Positions 35,088 to 46,234 of a stretch of 64,000 bases of DNA are shown here, piece after piece (within the stretch, counting starts at the first letter, position 1; the number at the start of each line of letters is the position of its first letter). Source of the stretch: Chinchilla lanigera. Lineage: Eukaryota; Chordata; Mammalia; Rodentia; Chinchillidae. The stretch covers positions 787,220-851,219 of the forward strand of contig NW_004955470.1 of assembly GCF_000276665.1 (NCBI RefSeq). Direction: 5' to 3'. The notes below the pieces were generated by a model. That model was not told the DNA's origin and ran no database searches. It saw only the letters and a list, made by a program, of their open reading frames with translations. Made by a program: the position numbers and the translations under genes.

Positions 35088-35479
35088 TGTCTTAGTTACT
35101 TTTTTCTCCTTGCTGAGACAAAATACCCAACGCCCAAAATGAAGGAAGGAAAGGTTTATTTAGCTTACAGTTTGTGGAGGTTTCAGTCCATACTTGGCTG
35201 GCTCTGAGGCAGAAGCAAAGCAACAAGGGCAAAGGGGGGAATGGCAGCGAACAGTAAACAGCCAGAGCAAAAGGGAGAATGCCCCCAAGCAGCTTCTTTC
35301 CCTGCCTTACATTGTAAACAGGCTACCCCCACCTAAGGGGTGTGTAGCTCTCACATAATCTCCATGCCCTCCTCTTCCACAGGCTCAGGATGTATACAAA
35401 GTAAGCACCCAGGCTTCCTGCTGAGTTAATTAGCCAAACCTTTAGACTCCCAAGTTGACACAATGTATCAACCATAACA
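35088..35479 (-). repeat. 3' LTR of the provirus
   Basis: 392 bp. On the element strand it starts TGTTATGGTTGATACATTG and ends GTAACTAAGACA, and it carries the AATAAA signal. Confidence 0.9.
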
Positions 35480-35750
35480 CTCCAACCCTTGGCAACTTGG
35501 CAACCAGATACATTTCTTTAAACCAGACACAGATACATTTCTTTTCCAGACACAAAGACATGCTATTACATTAGAACCATACATTTCACCCCTCCAAAGA
35601 CTCATGCACATCCCTTTACGCAAAAGGCATTTAGTCCATCTGCAAGAGTTGCCAAAGTCCTAACAGTTGCAGCATTGCTGAAGAGTCCAAGTCCCAAATC
35701 TCCGAGATGAAGGCAAACTCTTAGCTGTGACCCCCTGTACAAATGAAAAG

Positions 35751-36431
35751 TTAAACACTCCCAACATTCAGTGGGACAAAATAAGCAGTATCATTCCAAA
35801 AGGTACAAACAGGGGGATACAGAGCATTGGGACCAAACCAAGTCCAAAATCCAGCAGGGCTAACATTATGTCCTGTAATTCCACATGCAGCATCTGAAGC
35901 AACTTGTGGCACATTGTGAGCTCCAAAGGGCTTGCATGAGTCCACCCCTATGGCACTTCTGGTGGTTACAGCTTCCACGGCTTCTCTCTTAGGCCTGCTT
36001 TGCTCCCTCCTTGCAGCTTTTCTCAGCTGATCCACGGTCCTGGCTTTTCTAAACTTCTGAGGTCTCCAGGGCACCTTTTGCTTCACACTCACAGCCTCAC
36101 ACATTGCCCTCTCAGGGGCACACTGCTTGGCCTCCCAGGCCTTCTGAAATCTGGGTGGAAGCCTCTTAAATCTCAGAACTCCTGCATTCTCCATGTACCT
36201 AAAGCCAGGGCTATGGGGATGATGCCAAGATCTGCTGCCACCTGGAGCAGTAGCCAAGTTTTCTTCTCTCTTGGCCACAGGGGCCGAGTGCCTGGATAGC
36301 TGGGCACTCTGAATCCAATTCTGAGCAAAAAAATTTTCTATGCTGCCGCCATTCTGGAACCTGGTGCGGCCTCCGCCGCCATTCTGGAACATGGCGCTCA
36401 GCAGCTTTCTTCTCAAGACAAGGTCTTTCAC
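35751..36431 (-). pseudogene. Second open frame in the provirus interior
   Basis: 226 codons, overlapping the first interior ORF by about 220 bp in another frame. Rich in Arg, Lys and Gln with repeated NGG-type motifs near its start. I recognise no domain. It is probably the 3' part of a gag-like remnant. The relationship between the two frames (frameshift or chance) is not resolved. Confidence 0.4.
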
Positions 36432-37026
36432 CTTTGCAGTTTTGAGGCTGCAAAGGGTGGAGACTTGCTGCTTCCTGTGATGCCCTCAGGCCATCTTTTC
36501 TATTCTGTTCCTTCTCAGCAATGGAGATCTCCTCAGCTCCACCTTTGCAGTCCACAGCTTTAGTGGAGCCAAACTCACAACATTTTAAATCATCCTGCTG
36601 GGCTCTTTGCTCTTGATTTTTAATATAAATCTGGCTAAAAGCCCCCAACAATAGCCATGCCACTTCCCCAACATTCGACTGCCTTGATATTTCTTTTGCC
36701 AGATTAATCAGTCCATTGCTGCCATCCTTAATCTCAGTCTTAGGCAAAGTCTCTGGACAAGAGCAAAATGCGGACAAACTTTCTGCCAAGCCATAACATG
36801 CATTATCTGGAGTCCAACGACCAATGCAGTCCTTCTTCCCAACAGAAACCTCCTGAACCTGGTCTTTACCGGCACAATTTTTGTCGGCCTTCAGGGCTTC
36901 TGAGCTCTGACCAGAATCTCCCAGACAGAACAGCTGAAGCTGTTCTAGTGCTTCTCTTTCAGGCGACATCTCTGAACCTTTCCGAACACTTCCCACAAGC
37001 CATTTCCAAAGACTGTTGAACCACAT
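36211..37026 (-). pseudogene. First open frame in the provirus interior (271 codons)
   Basis: Starts with an ATG 24 bp downstream of the primer-binding site, where gag begins in retroviruses, and stays open for 271 codons. That is unusual for a MaLR-like element. No zinc knuckle, protease or reverse transcriptase motif is visible. Composition is Glu/Lys/Gln-rich with several Cys. Position suggests a gag-like remnant, but I could not confirm homology by eye. Whether it is translated is unknown. Confidence 0.5.
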
Positions 37027-37049
37027 GGTCAGATATAGTCACAGCAACG

Positions 37050-37067
37050 ACCCCACTCCTGGTACCA
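37050..37067 (-). other. Retroviral primer-binding site, tRNA-Leu type
   Basis: Minus strand TGGTACCAGGAGTGGGGT, five bases inside the 5' LTR edge. From memory this is complementary to the 3' end, CCA included, of a mammalian tRNA-Leu. Leu-type priming is typical of ERVL/MaLR elements. Confidence 0.8.
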
Positions 37068-37072
37068 AATTC

Positions 37073-37471
37073 TGTCTTAATTACCTTTCTCTCATTGCTG
37101 AGACAAAATACCCAAAGCCCAAAATGAAGGAAGGAAAGGTTTATTTAGCTTACAGTTTGTGGAGGTTTCAGTCCATACTTGGCTGGCTCCGAGGCAGAAG
37201 ATAGCAAAGCAACAAGAGCAAAGGGGGAATGGCAACCGAACAGCAAACAGCCAAAGCAAAACAGGAGGAATGGCAGCAAGCAGCTTTTTTCCCTGCCTTA
37301 CATTGTAAACAGGCTACCCCCACCTAAGGGGTGTGTAGCTCTCACATAATCTCCATGCCCTCCTCTTCCACAGGCTCAGGATGTATACAAAGTAAGCACC
37401 CAGGCTTCCTGCTGAGCTAATTAGCCAAACCTCTAGACTCCCCAAGTTGACACAATGTATCAACCATAACA
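37073..37471 (-). repeat. 5' LTR of the provirus
   Basis: 399 bp, about nine in ten or more bases alike to the other LTR by eye. Differences concentrate around 37210-37290, where a small indel and a few substitutions lie. Confidence 0.9.
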
Positions 37472-37476
37472 GGGCA

Positions 37477-39687
37477 AGAACCAAAATTTGGTACAGCTGA
37501 CTAAAGCTGAAGTATGAGATTGTAGCTACAGAGACTTCAAGCTCTAGGTCCTAGTACTGCATGTGAGATGCTGGGGAGGTGATCTCTTTTCTCTTGCCCC
37601 TTTTTTCTATTTGACTGAATGAAAAGATTGATCAGTTCCTGGCAGCCATGCATTCCTGGACTCCCTGAGAGTGTTTTGGGAAAGAACTATACTTGTGGAA
37701 TGAGAGTGGGGAGATTGAGGAAACTTCCAGTGGGACCTGAGTCCAAGTAGATAAGGGACATCTCACCTGTCCATTCATGAAACACCCCAGGCTGAAACAT
37801 TGCCACACCTAAGCACATGGTAGGGGGGAAAGCCGAACCTGGCATGGTGAATGTCACACTGGCTACCTCCTAAGTGTTCCTTGTGTTCATTGCTCACCAC
37901 ATCATCAATCCCAAGCACCTCGTCATCCTTGCATAGGCGACTCAAGTAGGGCAGAAGGCAATTAAGGCTCACACTCACCTGGATGTGCTTCCCCACCCTG
38001 GCTTGGGGTCCTTACCTGCTGGATCTCCCAGGAGTTCTGTGGGAGCTGGGTCATGGAGCCACAGCAAGGCACCAACCCATGCCTACATTGTACCTCTGCA
38101 CATGGACACACTGTCCCTACAACCACCCATTTCACCAGATCAGTTGATTTGGTTTCTCTCTTTTATAAAGCTGAATCCATATCTGTCAGGTGGTAGCTCT
38201 CTCTGTCCCAGCTCAGAGGGCATTAAGTCCCCCCCGCCAGCTGACCATCTGTGAAGAGACAGTGCTGGCCTTCTGAAGAGCTGGTCCCAGGCAGGACCAC
38301 AGTCAAGGCACAGCAGATCCAATCAGTCACAGTCCTGTGGTCAAGTTTGCAGTCATCTGGAATGAGCTCAGGTCCTCAGAATTGGCCGCAGCCTGTGTTA
38401 ACCCTCTTGCTCCCTGTCACAATGTAGGTGGAGGAAACTTTGGACATACAGAGCTCCAGCAGAGCATCACAGATGCAACCCTGTGATTACACAGCATCAT
38501 GGTGATTACATAGCAGGAAGTTAGCATGAATCTGGGTGTCTAAAAAATACACAAGTGCTGCAGAGAGTGAGACATAAATCCTATGTGAATGCATGGAACT
38601 GTGCCATTGGGGAAGATGTCAGTTTCAGAAGTCTGAGGCAAGCTGGCTCATCCTCTTTAGAAGGACAAGTAGTAGCACTTTGCACCTCCGAATAATGAGA
38701 AGCAAGTGCCATGTCAGGTGGGGCTTTGCAGGGTACTGGTAGGACACTTAGCACACCCTGGCAAACTGCATCTCACTTTACATCATTTATAAAAATCAAC
38801 TAAAGTGCATGAAATATCTAAATAGAAGACATAACATTATAAAATACTTTTAAGAAAGCTTTAAATAAGACATTAATTACTTTAAAATTTGGAAATTTCT
38901 GCATAGATATGCACAAAATCAGACAACAGAATAAAAAGTAGTCAAATTGGACTTTATTAAAATTTGGTACTTTGCTGCATTAAAGAATGCTATTAAGAAA
39001 GTTAACAGACATAAAACTACTGCATGGCCTAAAATATTATAAAATCATATATCCAAGAAGTAGTTCCTATCCAGAATATACAAATAATTCCTGAAGCTGA
39101 AGACCAAAAAAATATAGGTTATGGACTTCAGTATACCTTTTTCCAAAAAAATCTCCAATGTAACCCAGCAAGGACAATGCATCTAAAAGTGTACTTTGAC
39201 TTAGTACAATTTTCTTAGACCTTTTCTATGTTCTATGGCCTGTTCATCTGGTTTTCAATCTGTATAAATGGTAATTAACTTTATAAGGTCTCATGAATGA
39301 ATGAATCTGATGCTGGAAAATAAAAGGGGGGGGGAGTGGGGAGTTGAGATGTGTTATGTGCGTGTACCAGTCCCCGACAGTGGATGCGATCCTTATGTAC
39401 TGCAAATGTATACTAATGAAAGGAAAAAGAGAAAGAAGATATAAAAAGTGTCCATCAGCAAATAAAAAGAAGTTCAATCTAGCTACTCATTAAGGAAATG
39501 AAAGTCAAAGCCACAACGAAACAGTACTCCACACCTAACAGTAAGGCTACAGTTAGAAAATCAGCAGTGTGACTGAAGCTCAAGAGAAATTGCAAACATG
39601 TGCATTATTAGTGGGAAAGGAAAATAATGTGGTTTCTATGAAGGACATTCTGGAGTTAAATTGTTAAATATAAAACTACCGGGGCTA
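37477..39687. other. Unique intergenic DNA, no gene seen
   Basis: No V-gene, RSS or octamer match. Short ORFs only. It has a G-run near 39329 and a T/C-rich stretch after it. Nothing assignable. Confidence 0.5.
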
Positions 39688-39804
39688 GGGGCTGGGGATT
39701 TAGCTCAGCGGCAAAAGCGCCTGCCTGGCAAGCGCAAGGTCATGAGTTCGGTTCCCGGTACCGGAGAAAAACCAAAAATAAATAAATAAATAAATAAATA
39801 AAAA
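39688..39804 (+). mobile_element. Young ID SINE
   Basis: Consensus-like body (GGGGATTTAGCTCAGCGGCA, GGTCATGAGTTCGGTTCCCG) and an (AAAT)n tail. The target duplication ATAAAACTACC lies at 39670-39680 and 39805-39815. Seven bases, GGGGCTA, precede the body, an apparent partial repeat of its start. Confidence 0.92.
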
Positions 39805-39899
39805 ATAAAACTACCATACAGCTTTAGAAATTCCACTCCTCCTCAGTATATACTCACAAGAAGAGAAAGCAAGGATTGAAAGCAGTGTGGATATTTGCA

Positions 39900-40990
39900 T
39901 ACTTGTGTTCATATCGTCATTATTTAGAGTGTCTAAAAGGAGATAAAAATCAGTGTGTGTGTTTTCTGCATGAGAACTTTAAAAGAGGCTATACCTCCTT
40001 GATCCATTGGTTATACTAAAGAGACAGTGTTTGGAGAAAGAAATGTCACTTTCATATGGGGATGAAGATTACCAGTAAATGAAGATATGCGGGGCACTGT
40101 CACCAAGGAGGACAATTCTGAAGGGACATTATTGTGTGAATAGTACTTCTCCATTTCAATGGCACAGCAACCTACAGGGCACCTTGCAAAACAGCAGGAC
40201 TCTCCACAAAGTCATCCCTCCTGCAGTACGCCAGCACTGTGCGTTTATTAACACGCTTGAAGACCCGGGGCTTCAAGATCACACGGGTTTCACTTTGCAC
40301 TCAAAAATGACCACAACTTTACCCCCCAACAGGATTACTTCCTCTCCTTCAAAGCTTTGAAACCTGGCATTGACTTGGCATCTTTTTGTGTAAAAGTCAT
40401 TTAGGAATCTCTTTCCAGAATATCGAGGTTTTGCTCTGGCAAATAACAGATCTCTACAGTCAGCATCTCTGGAGCTTCCAAATGTCATTCATCTGCCTTC
40501 ACATCAGCTCTCACAGACTCACCACTCACTTACACACAATGTAATGAGCAGTGATTGTTTAATCCTTAGAATCATTCAGAGTGATCCTCCTATTGAAGTC
40601 CGTCCTTTTCTCTGAAAATCACAAACACACTTTGGGCTTTGACCATGATTGTCGTGGCAGTGACAGGGATACAGTTCTGAGGCTGGCCTTCAATCTAAGT
40701 CCTTAGCAGCTTCTCCATATCTGAGACTGGCACATCTCAGTGCATTTTTGGTCTTGGTGCTTTCAGTTTCTGTTCCTAAAGGTCATAGCTCTGGTGGAAT
40801 GGGACAGGCCTGACCAGCAATCAACAACTGTCAGTGATTTTCAACCTCTGTGGTACTTAATCACTTTTAACTTTGTTTCCACGTCAGTCTCCTGACCTAG
40901 CTTCTTACTACCAGCACTTGCAGTGGATTTTGTATTCTTAGTAGCCGTGACAAAGAAAATAGTATGAATTATACTTCAACGACGAGAGAA
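39900..40990 (-). pseudogene. Tigger/pogo-type transposase relic
   Basis: Minus-strand translation, broken by stops and frame changes, keeps the family signposts in order. Near 40852-40891 it has a CENP-B-type helix-turn-helix start, ETDVETKLKVIKY. Near 40668-40730 it has MEKLLRT, then IEGQPQN and TTIMVKAQSVF. Near 40290-40370 it has FQSFEGEEVILLGGKV. A CPFRIVLLGDSAP segment follows, where the catalytic-Asp motif of this family sits. Near 39969-40020 it has PMDQGGIASFK. These match the order in Tigger/TIGD transposases. It is dead. Whether it is a transposon copy or a pseudogene of a domesticated TIGD gene is open; the sequence at 41060-41390 favours a transposon. Confidence 0.75.
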
Positions 40991-41059
40991 AATGACACAG
41001 TCAGTGTGAAGTAAAGAAGAGATGTGTGGGGCTGCTGCTGGAGTAACACAGCATGTTAT

Positions 41060-41390
41060 TTACAGTGAGCTTTTAAATAAGTATAAAGATCACTATGTAT
41101 AATAATGACCTGATGTATAGTATAAAAATACATAAACCAGTAACATAATCATTTTATGATCATTGTCAAGTACTATATGCTATGGGTAATGATATGACTG
41201 CCAGTGGTACATTTGATTATTCCAGTATCACTACAAATACATGAGTTATGCACTGTTCTATGACACTGACTACAGTATTGCTAGGTGATACGAGTTAAAT
41301 GGCTACCTTGCGATCCCATGGAACCACAATTCTGGATGTGATCTGTCATTGACCAAAACATTATGCAGCACAGGACTATAGCCTACAATA
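41060..41390. mobile_element. Probable terminal region of the Tigger-like transposon
   Basis: The stretch containing TACATAAACCAGTAACATAA and ending ATTATGCAGCACAGGACTATA resembles, from memory, the terminal part of a pogo-superfamily element whose ends read TACAGTCATG on the opposite strand. It adjoins the transposase relic. I did not find the opposite terminus. Confidence 0.45.
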
Positions 41391-41395
41391 TATTT

Positions 41396-42209
41396 TCACC
41401 TTAAAAACTATCCTTCATAGATTATTCCACTGAAGAAAACACATTCTGTGACTCACTTATATTAGATTCCTAGAATACAAAAAATCCTGTGAAACAAGAA
41501 GTAGAATAGGTGACAGTAGGGAATGGAGAGAGGGGAAAGTGGAAGATACAGAGCATGAAAAGAGAGTTAAAAAGTACTTTCCTCCTTTCAGTGATCAGAA
41601 AAACAATTGTATAAATATGGGTGTAATTGTACCTTTGGTCCCAAATGATGGAGAAATATAACACATTTGACAATCACAGCGCACACAGAGTTGCACTGCA
41701 GTAAGGAGAAGACACCAGACAGTAACTCAGTTCTACATAAACAAATAAGAAGAACCATAAAGGATAAATTTGAATGTTGATAGAATTAACTAAATGAACT
41801 ACACAAACGTATGCTTATTCTTTTATTTCTCAATTTCTTTATACATATAAAGTATTTTAGGCAGAAATTCTATTGTGAAGCTTCTATAACAGGTATAGCT
41901 GTAGACCCATGAAAACACAAAATTAAGGTAGAAGAAACTGAACAAGAATAACATTTCTATGTCTCATTGCAAATAAAACAGTATAAATTTGAATTATCCT
42001 CTTATGTTTGATATGGTAAACCATAGGTGGAAACACTATGAAAATAACTTCTACAGTGAAAATGAATACATTTGTCATAAATAAATTGCATCTAATACAT
42101 TGAAGCAGCACAAAATACAAGACAATGAAGAGATTAAAAGACTAAAGGAAAAAACACCTCCCTGTTCAAGGATGTAGAGTCACAGCCAACTCTGTAACAG
42201 CAACTATCA
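41396..42209. other. AT-rich intergenic DNA, no gene seen
   Basis: No V homology, no long ORF and no recognisable repeat apart from the elements listed on either side. Confidence 0.5.
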
Positions 42210-42224
42210 AATAATAAATGGCTG

Positions 42225-42309
42225 GGCTGGGGATTTAGCTCAGCAGCAAAGCGCCTGCCTGGAAAGTGCAAGGTCATGAGTTCATCTCCGTACCGGAGAA
42301 AAACCAAAA

Positions 42310-42347
<38 letters not shown>
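42225..42347 (+). mobile_element. ID SINE with (ATA)n tail
   Basis: GGCTGGGGATTTAGCTCAGC body. The tail has become an (ATA)n microsatellite (about 42310-42356). The target duplication AATAATAAATGGCTG is at 42210-42224 and about 42348-42362. Confidence 0.88.
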
Positions 42348-42358
<11 letters not shown>

Positions 42359-42466
42359 GGCTGTTTCACAAGTGCTGCTGCTTCTAATGTACTTTATACT
42401 AACAACATTTTTTCCAAGGCTCCTCTATATGTGTTTTCAGATTAACACAAACAAACCTAATCAAAA

Positions 42467-42624
42467 CCCAGCAATAGTGCCACATGTCTGTAATTCCAGC
42501 ACTTGGGAGGCTGCGGCAGGAGGATCATTGTGAGTTCAAGACCAGCCTGGGCTACAAAAAGAGCTCTAGGCCAGCCTGAACTGTATAGCAAGTCCCTGTC
42601 TCAACAAAGACAAAAAAATAATAA
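42467..42624 (+). mobile_element. B1-like SINE with internal duplication
   Basis: CTGTAATTCCAGCACTTGGG and AGACCAGCCTGGGCTACAAA, then a second, partial GGCCAGCCTGAACTGTATAG unit. The flanks AACCTAATCAAAA (about 42455 and 42626) are the target duplication. Confidence 0.85.
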
Positions 42625-42639
42625 TAACCTAATCAAAAT

Positions 42640-43600
42640 AGGTGAGACTATCAACAGATCCTCTCATTGGATAATTTCTCAAATTATCAGAAGGATTATA
42701 ATTGACAAGAAGTCTTCTCCACTGCTTTTAAGAAGAGAACGGCTCTCTCCCTCTCTCCATATATTATCTCTTGTATTGGCTGCCGTGCACACAGCAGAAG
42801 CAGAGATGTAGGAGGAGAGAGGGAAGTTAAGGGCAATGGGCGACAGAACTGTCTGTTTACCCAACGACCTCATAGAGAAGAATGCTTTGCCCTACCACGA
42901 GCACCTGCTTCCTTGTGGGCTGTTCTCTCAGAGACAGCAGAGTATCATTATCTTTAATTCGCTGAATTCTAAGGTTTCTTTGTAGCAAGCAATGTGATGA
43001 TCATTTGAGTCTCCCGTGTATCCCCTTTCAGTTGTATGGAATCACTCATTTTTCACGTTTTTGTCTTCCTTTCAGAAGTAAGCATCTTGTAGATGTTCTA
43101 CTACTGCACCTCACCAGCTTAACTCTTAATCTCATGTCATGCATCGCAGCAGAAACTTGAGGTCAGCTTTACACCATCCATCTTTCTTTTGTCCTTCTAA
43201 ATTTCAAGCCCCAATTTAAAATTGTAAGAACCCCTCTTTCAACCAGCAAACAGTAACTGAGACAAATCAAACATGCTGGCATTAGAATCTTCTACCTATA
43301 ATGAATTTATAAAACTCCATCTGAACATTCAAAAGGGAAATGGCATTACTAATTATCCACAGCATATTCTTCCTTAAGATAGGATGCTGCCTCAGAGATT
43401 TTAATAAGAGAATAAATAGTAAAACAGGTTATGGAACTCAGAAAGTGGAAAATATATTATTAAACATACTCCTATAAAAAATATACCCCACATGTGGAAT
43501 TTTCGACATCTATTTAACTTCTGCAGCGTCAGTCTGCAGCAATTCTCTGGTTCTTATGCTGTTTCCATGACAGCTGTGGGCAGACAGGGAAGACCAGGAT
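42640..43600. other. Intergenic DNA, no gene seen
   Basis: No exon, RSS or named repeat that I can support. Confidence 0.5.
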
Positions 43601-43699
43601 GAGCTGTTAGTTCGTTCTCCCTGTCATCATGGCTTGTTACTCACAGGGCACTTTTATTACCTCGCTGTCCCTCCTGCTTCAGGCACCCAGTGTGGTTGG

Positions 43700-44105
43700 A
43701 GGTGATGAGTCAGAGCATTCAGGGGCCTCTCGAAGTCTTCCACACCATCTCCCTGCATCGCTGTCAGTCTCCACCAGAGCAGGTGTGTCCATGCTCCTTG
43801 TGGAACTTCCCTCACTCTCTAACCTCACGTGCCCCATCCTGGAAGACAAAACCTGCTCATCTCACATGGGGACAAAACACATATGTGCAGCAGCTGGGCC
43901 CCAGAGCTCACCCCACTCACTGAACCTACTTCCTTATCTCCCTCTGTCCTTACTAGGGATCCAGAGCCATAACAGCCTCACGAGCTGAGTAGGGTCCCTG
44001 ATTTTGAGAAGCTGAACTGAATAGTCTGAATAAATACAGCAAGATTATAACAGTTTTTACTTCAATCTTGCAGGGAAAGTCCTCCCTAGTGAGCACTATG
44101 CAAAT
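43700..44105 (-). pseudogene. Possible decayed IGKV relic (IGKV4/5-like)
   Basis: The minus strand has a perfect octamer ATTTGCAT at 44098-44105. About 120-140 bp on comes a leader-end-like stretch TATGGCTCTGGATCCCTA followed by GTAAGG, resembling the leader end and splice donor of mammalian IGKV4/IGKV5 genes. A CACACTG near 43690 sits about where a heptamer might be, but no framework can be read between and the space is too short for a V exon. The octamer and leader may be all that survives, or the match may be chance. It lies in the right orientation between V genes. Confidence 0.3.
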
Positions 44106-44628
44106 CCTCTGCTGGGTGCAACAGTGTGTGAAGACCCAAGGGGATGTGGCAGCTCTCTGGCGAGCAATGTGACCGAAGGATCTTGCTCTTCCCTCCACCC
44201 TGCTCAAGTCCACCCCTTTGGCAAGAAGATGTTACAGTTTCCTCCACTTTGAGGTTCGTAACACTACAGTTCTTGTACACTGAGCTGAGACTGGAAGTGC
44301 CTAATTCCAACAAAGAAGCACAGTTTTCCTAACCCTATCCAAGGCCCCAGTACTTTTACAAGAATAAACACATCTAAGCTTGTTTCAGGCCTTTAGCAAT
44401 TGTCACAGTTGCATGGAGTGAGGGTCTGAAGCACGAGCTCAGGGTGAGCGACAGTACTGCTGGAGCCCGTGGCATGGCTTGGCCCACAGGAGAGGTGGCT
44501 CCCACGTCTGAGTTTCTCTGCTACACGAGGCTGTGTAGCTTTAAAGGGGACCTGGTGATATGGGAACCAGACCCAGCCCCAGATGGCATGATTGTGACTT
44601 CTCTTGTTGTAGGCGGTGGTTATAGCAG

Positions 44629-44700
44629 TGTCTCTGTCTCTCTGTCTCTCTCTAGCTCTATCTCTGCCTCTGTCTCCCTCTTATTCTCTCTCCTCCACCC
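44629..44700. repeat. TC-rich low-complexity tract
   Basis: Imperfect TCTCTG/TCTC repeats. The 111-codon ORF across it is a by-product of this composition. Confidence 0.8.
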
Positions 44701-44749
44701 ACCCCATGCAGATGCATGTGTGACAGCAGAAAGGAAAACTTTAGCTCTA

Positions 44750-45115
44750 TTAAGGTTTAGATCTAAAATGTGCCCCTGAAATCTCATGTGTTCTCAGAGG
44801 GAGCTTTGGCAGGTGAGGGAAATGTGAGGTCTCTAACTCTACCCAATGATTCATCCCCTGATGAGATAGTAATTTGATAGAATTATTGGAAGATTATAAA
44901 AATTTAGGAGCTGAGGCCTACCTGATGAAGGAATCACCCTGGGTACTATATCTTGTCCCTTTCACTCTTCTCTGGCTCTTATCTTTTCTCTCTGCTCCCT
45001 GGCTGCTAGGAAGTGAGTGTCTTTCCTTTGCCATGCTATACGCTTACAGCAGTAGAGCTAGCTGACCCTAGTCTGACATCTTGAAACTTTAAAGTAAAAT
45101 AAATTTTTCATTCTT
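44750..45115 (+). repeat. Old LTR-like interspersed repeat, unnamed
   Basis: Segments such as GGAGCTGAGGCCTACCTGAT, ATCTTGTCCCTTTCACTC and AGTAAAATAAATTTTTCATT follow the layout of an ancient mammalian LTR-type repeat (body, C/T-rich part, AATAAA). Family not identified. Confidence 0.4.
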
Positions 45116-45540
45116 TAAGTTATTTTTTAAGTATTTTTGTAAGAGGGACAAAAAGCCAAATAACACTGAATTCCAGTGGATTTTTGTTGAAATTGGAAAG
45201 ATATTTCTAACATATTTTTTCAAGCATCCAATAATAGTCATCATATTCCTCCATACAATGTTTATAACTGGAGAACTAACATGTAAATAGCTACTGATGC
45301 TCTTTGACTAAGTGGATGGCCTTGAGCAACCAGTGGATGGCCTTGAGTTCACCTTTGTCTGAAGTGTATTCATTTAATCCCTACTGAATGGGGCGACAAG
45401 AATGACTAGGTGTACACTTTTTCTTTTTTTGCTTTTGTTTCACCTTTTGGGGAGTAAAGCTGTCAATGTCTTCAATATATTCATAGAGATAAAAAAGATT
45501 TTGAGGAAAATTGTGCTTATTCTATGAATACCACATAGTT

Positions 45541-45644
45541 TCTTTCTTTTTTTCTTTTTTTTTTTTCCAATACCAGGAATCAAACTCAAAACCCCACATT
45601 TGCCAGGTAGGTACTGCCCCACTAAACTAAATCCCCAGCTCCCC
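45541..45644 (-). mobile_element. ID SINE
   Basis: T-rich tail, then on the minus strand GGGGATTTAGTTTAGTGGGG and TTGATTCCTGGTATTGG. Probable target duplication: CATAGTTTCTTT and CATGGTTTGTTT. Confidence 0.8.
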
Positions 45645-45649
45645 ATGGT

Positions 45650-46206
45650 TTGTTTCTTATCTTTAGATTGAAAGGGAAGCACTGTTATAGTACAATGTAC
45701 TTTGAATAGTTTGGAATTCAAATACTTTCTGGGAGAAAAACAGCCATGGTGACTCTCTCGTCCATGAGGTCACTAAGAATGCATGAAATTGTAAACCTTC
45801 AGAATGCTTACATTTAGTGATATTACATATATATATAATTTTTATTATTTTGTTATTATTATTATATGTAACTTGATGAAATTAAAAATTTGGTACAGTA
45901 AATCTCATACATGTATAATATAATTCATTTCTTTGGTTGTATTACCTTATTGTACTGGACATAAAATGTATATCTCATATGAGTCTGAACTGATACCAAT
46001 AGCAGGGAAATGGTTCCTGAACATGGCTATGCAACTGGGTCTGAAGAAAATTCCAGCATTCAGTTGAAATCTTATTAGTTAGTTACTTTTCATAATCAAA
46101 AGATTTTCAGATTGAGGCAGAAATGTTACTATTCAGCAGATGCCACAGCAGCTGTCCATAAAGGAAACAGCTGGTATGAGCAAAACAATGACCATTGTCT
46201 TCTGGA
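45650..46206. other. 3' flank of the 46-kb V gene, no gene seen
   Basis: Unlike the 3' flanks of the other V genes, this DNA does not align to the shared 3' block, so the duplication boundary lies close to the RSS. Confidence 0.55.
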
Positions 46207-46234
46207 GGTTTTTGTTTCACGTTGAATCACTGTG
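46207..46234 (-). other. V-kappa RSS, consensus
   Basis: Heptamer CACAGTG at 46228-46234, 12-bp spacer 46216-46227, nonamer ACAAAAACC at 46207-46215. Both elements are perfect, the best RSS in the window. Confidence 0.97.

Larger units (their letters stand above)
35088..37471 (-). mobile_element. Complete short LTR provirus (MaLR/ERVL-type)
   Basis: Two long direct repeats flank a 1.6-kb interior, and the whole is bounded by a perfect 5-bp target duplication, GGGCA (35083-35087 and 37472-37476). The minus-strand orientation is given by TGTTATGG...AAGACA LTR ends, AATAAA near the LTR 3' end, and a primer-binding site just inside the 37073 LTR edge. The interior is too short for gag-pol-env, so it is non-autonomous. 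The LTRs are alike along most of their length, so the insertion is fairly young. The solo LTRs at 22049 and 32708 share the 3' LTR half. Confidence 0.9.

Noticed and set aside
43629..43988. 119-codon plus-strand ORF starting MACYSQG
   Set aside because: No recognisable domain, no splice or poly-A context, and the opposite strand has the better-supported V-like promoter.
44444..44779. 111-codon plus-strand ORF
   Set aside because: Crosses a TC-rich repeat; the Ser/Leu/Val run follows from base composition.
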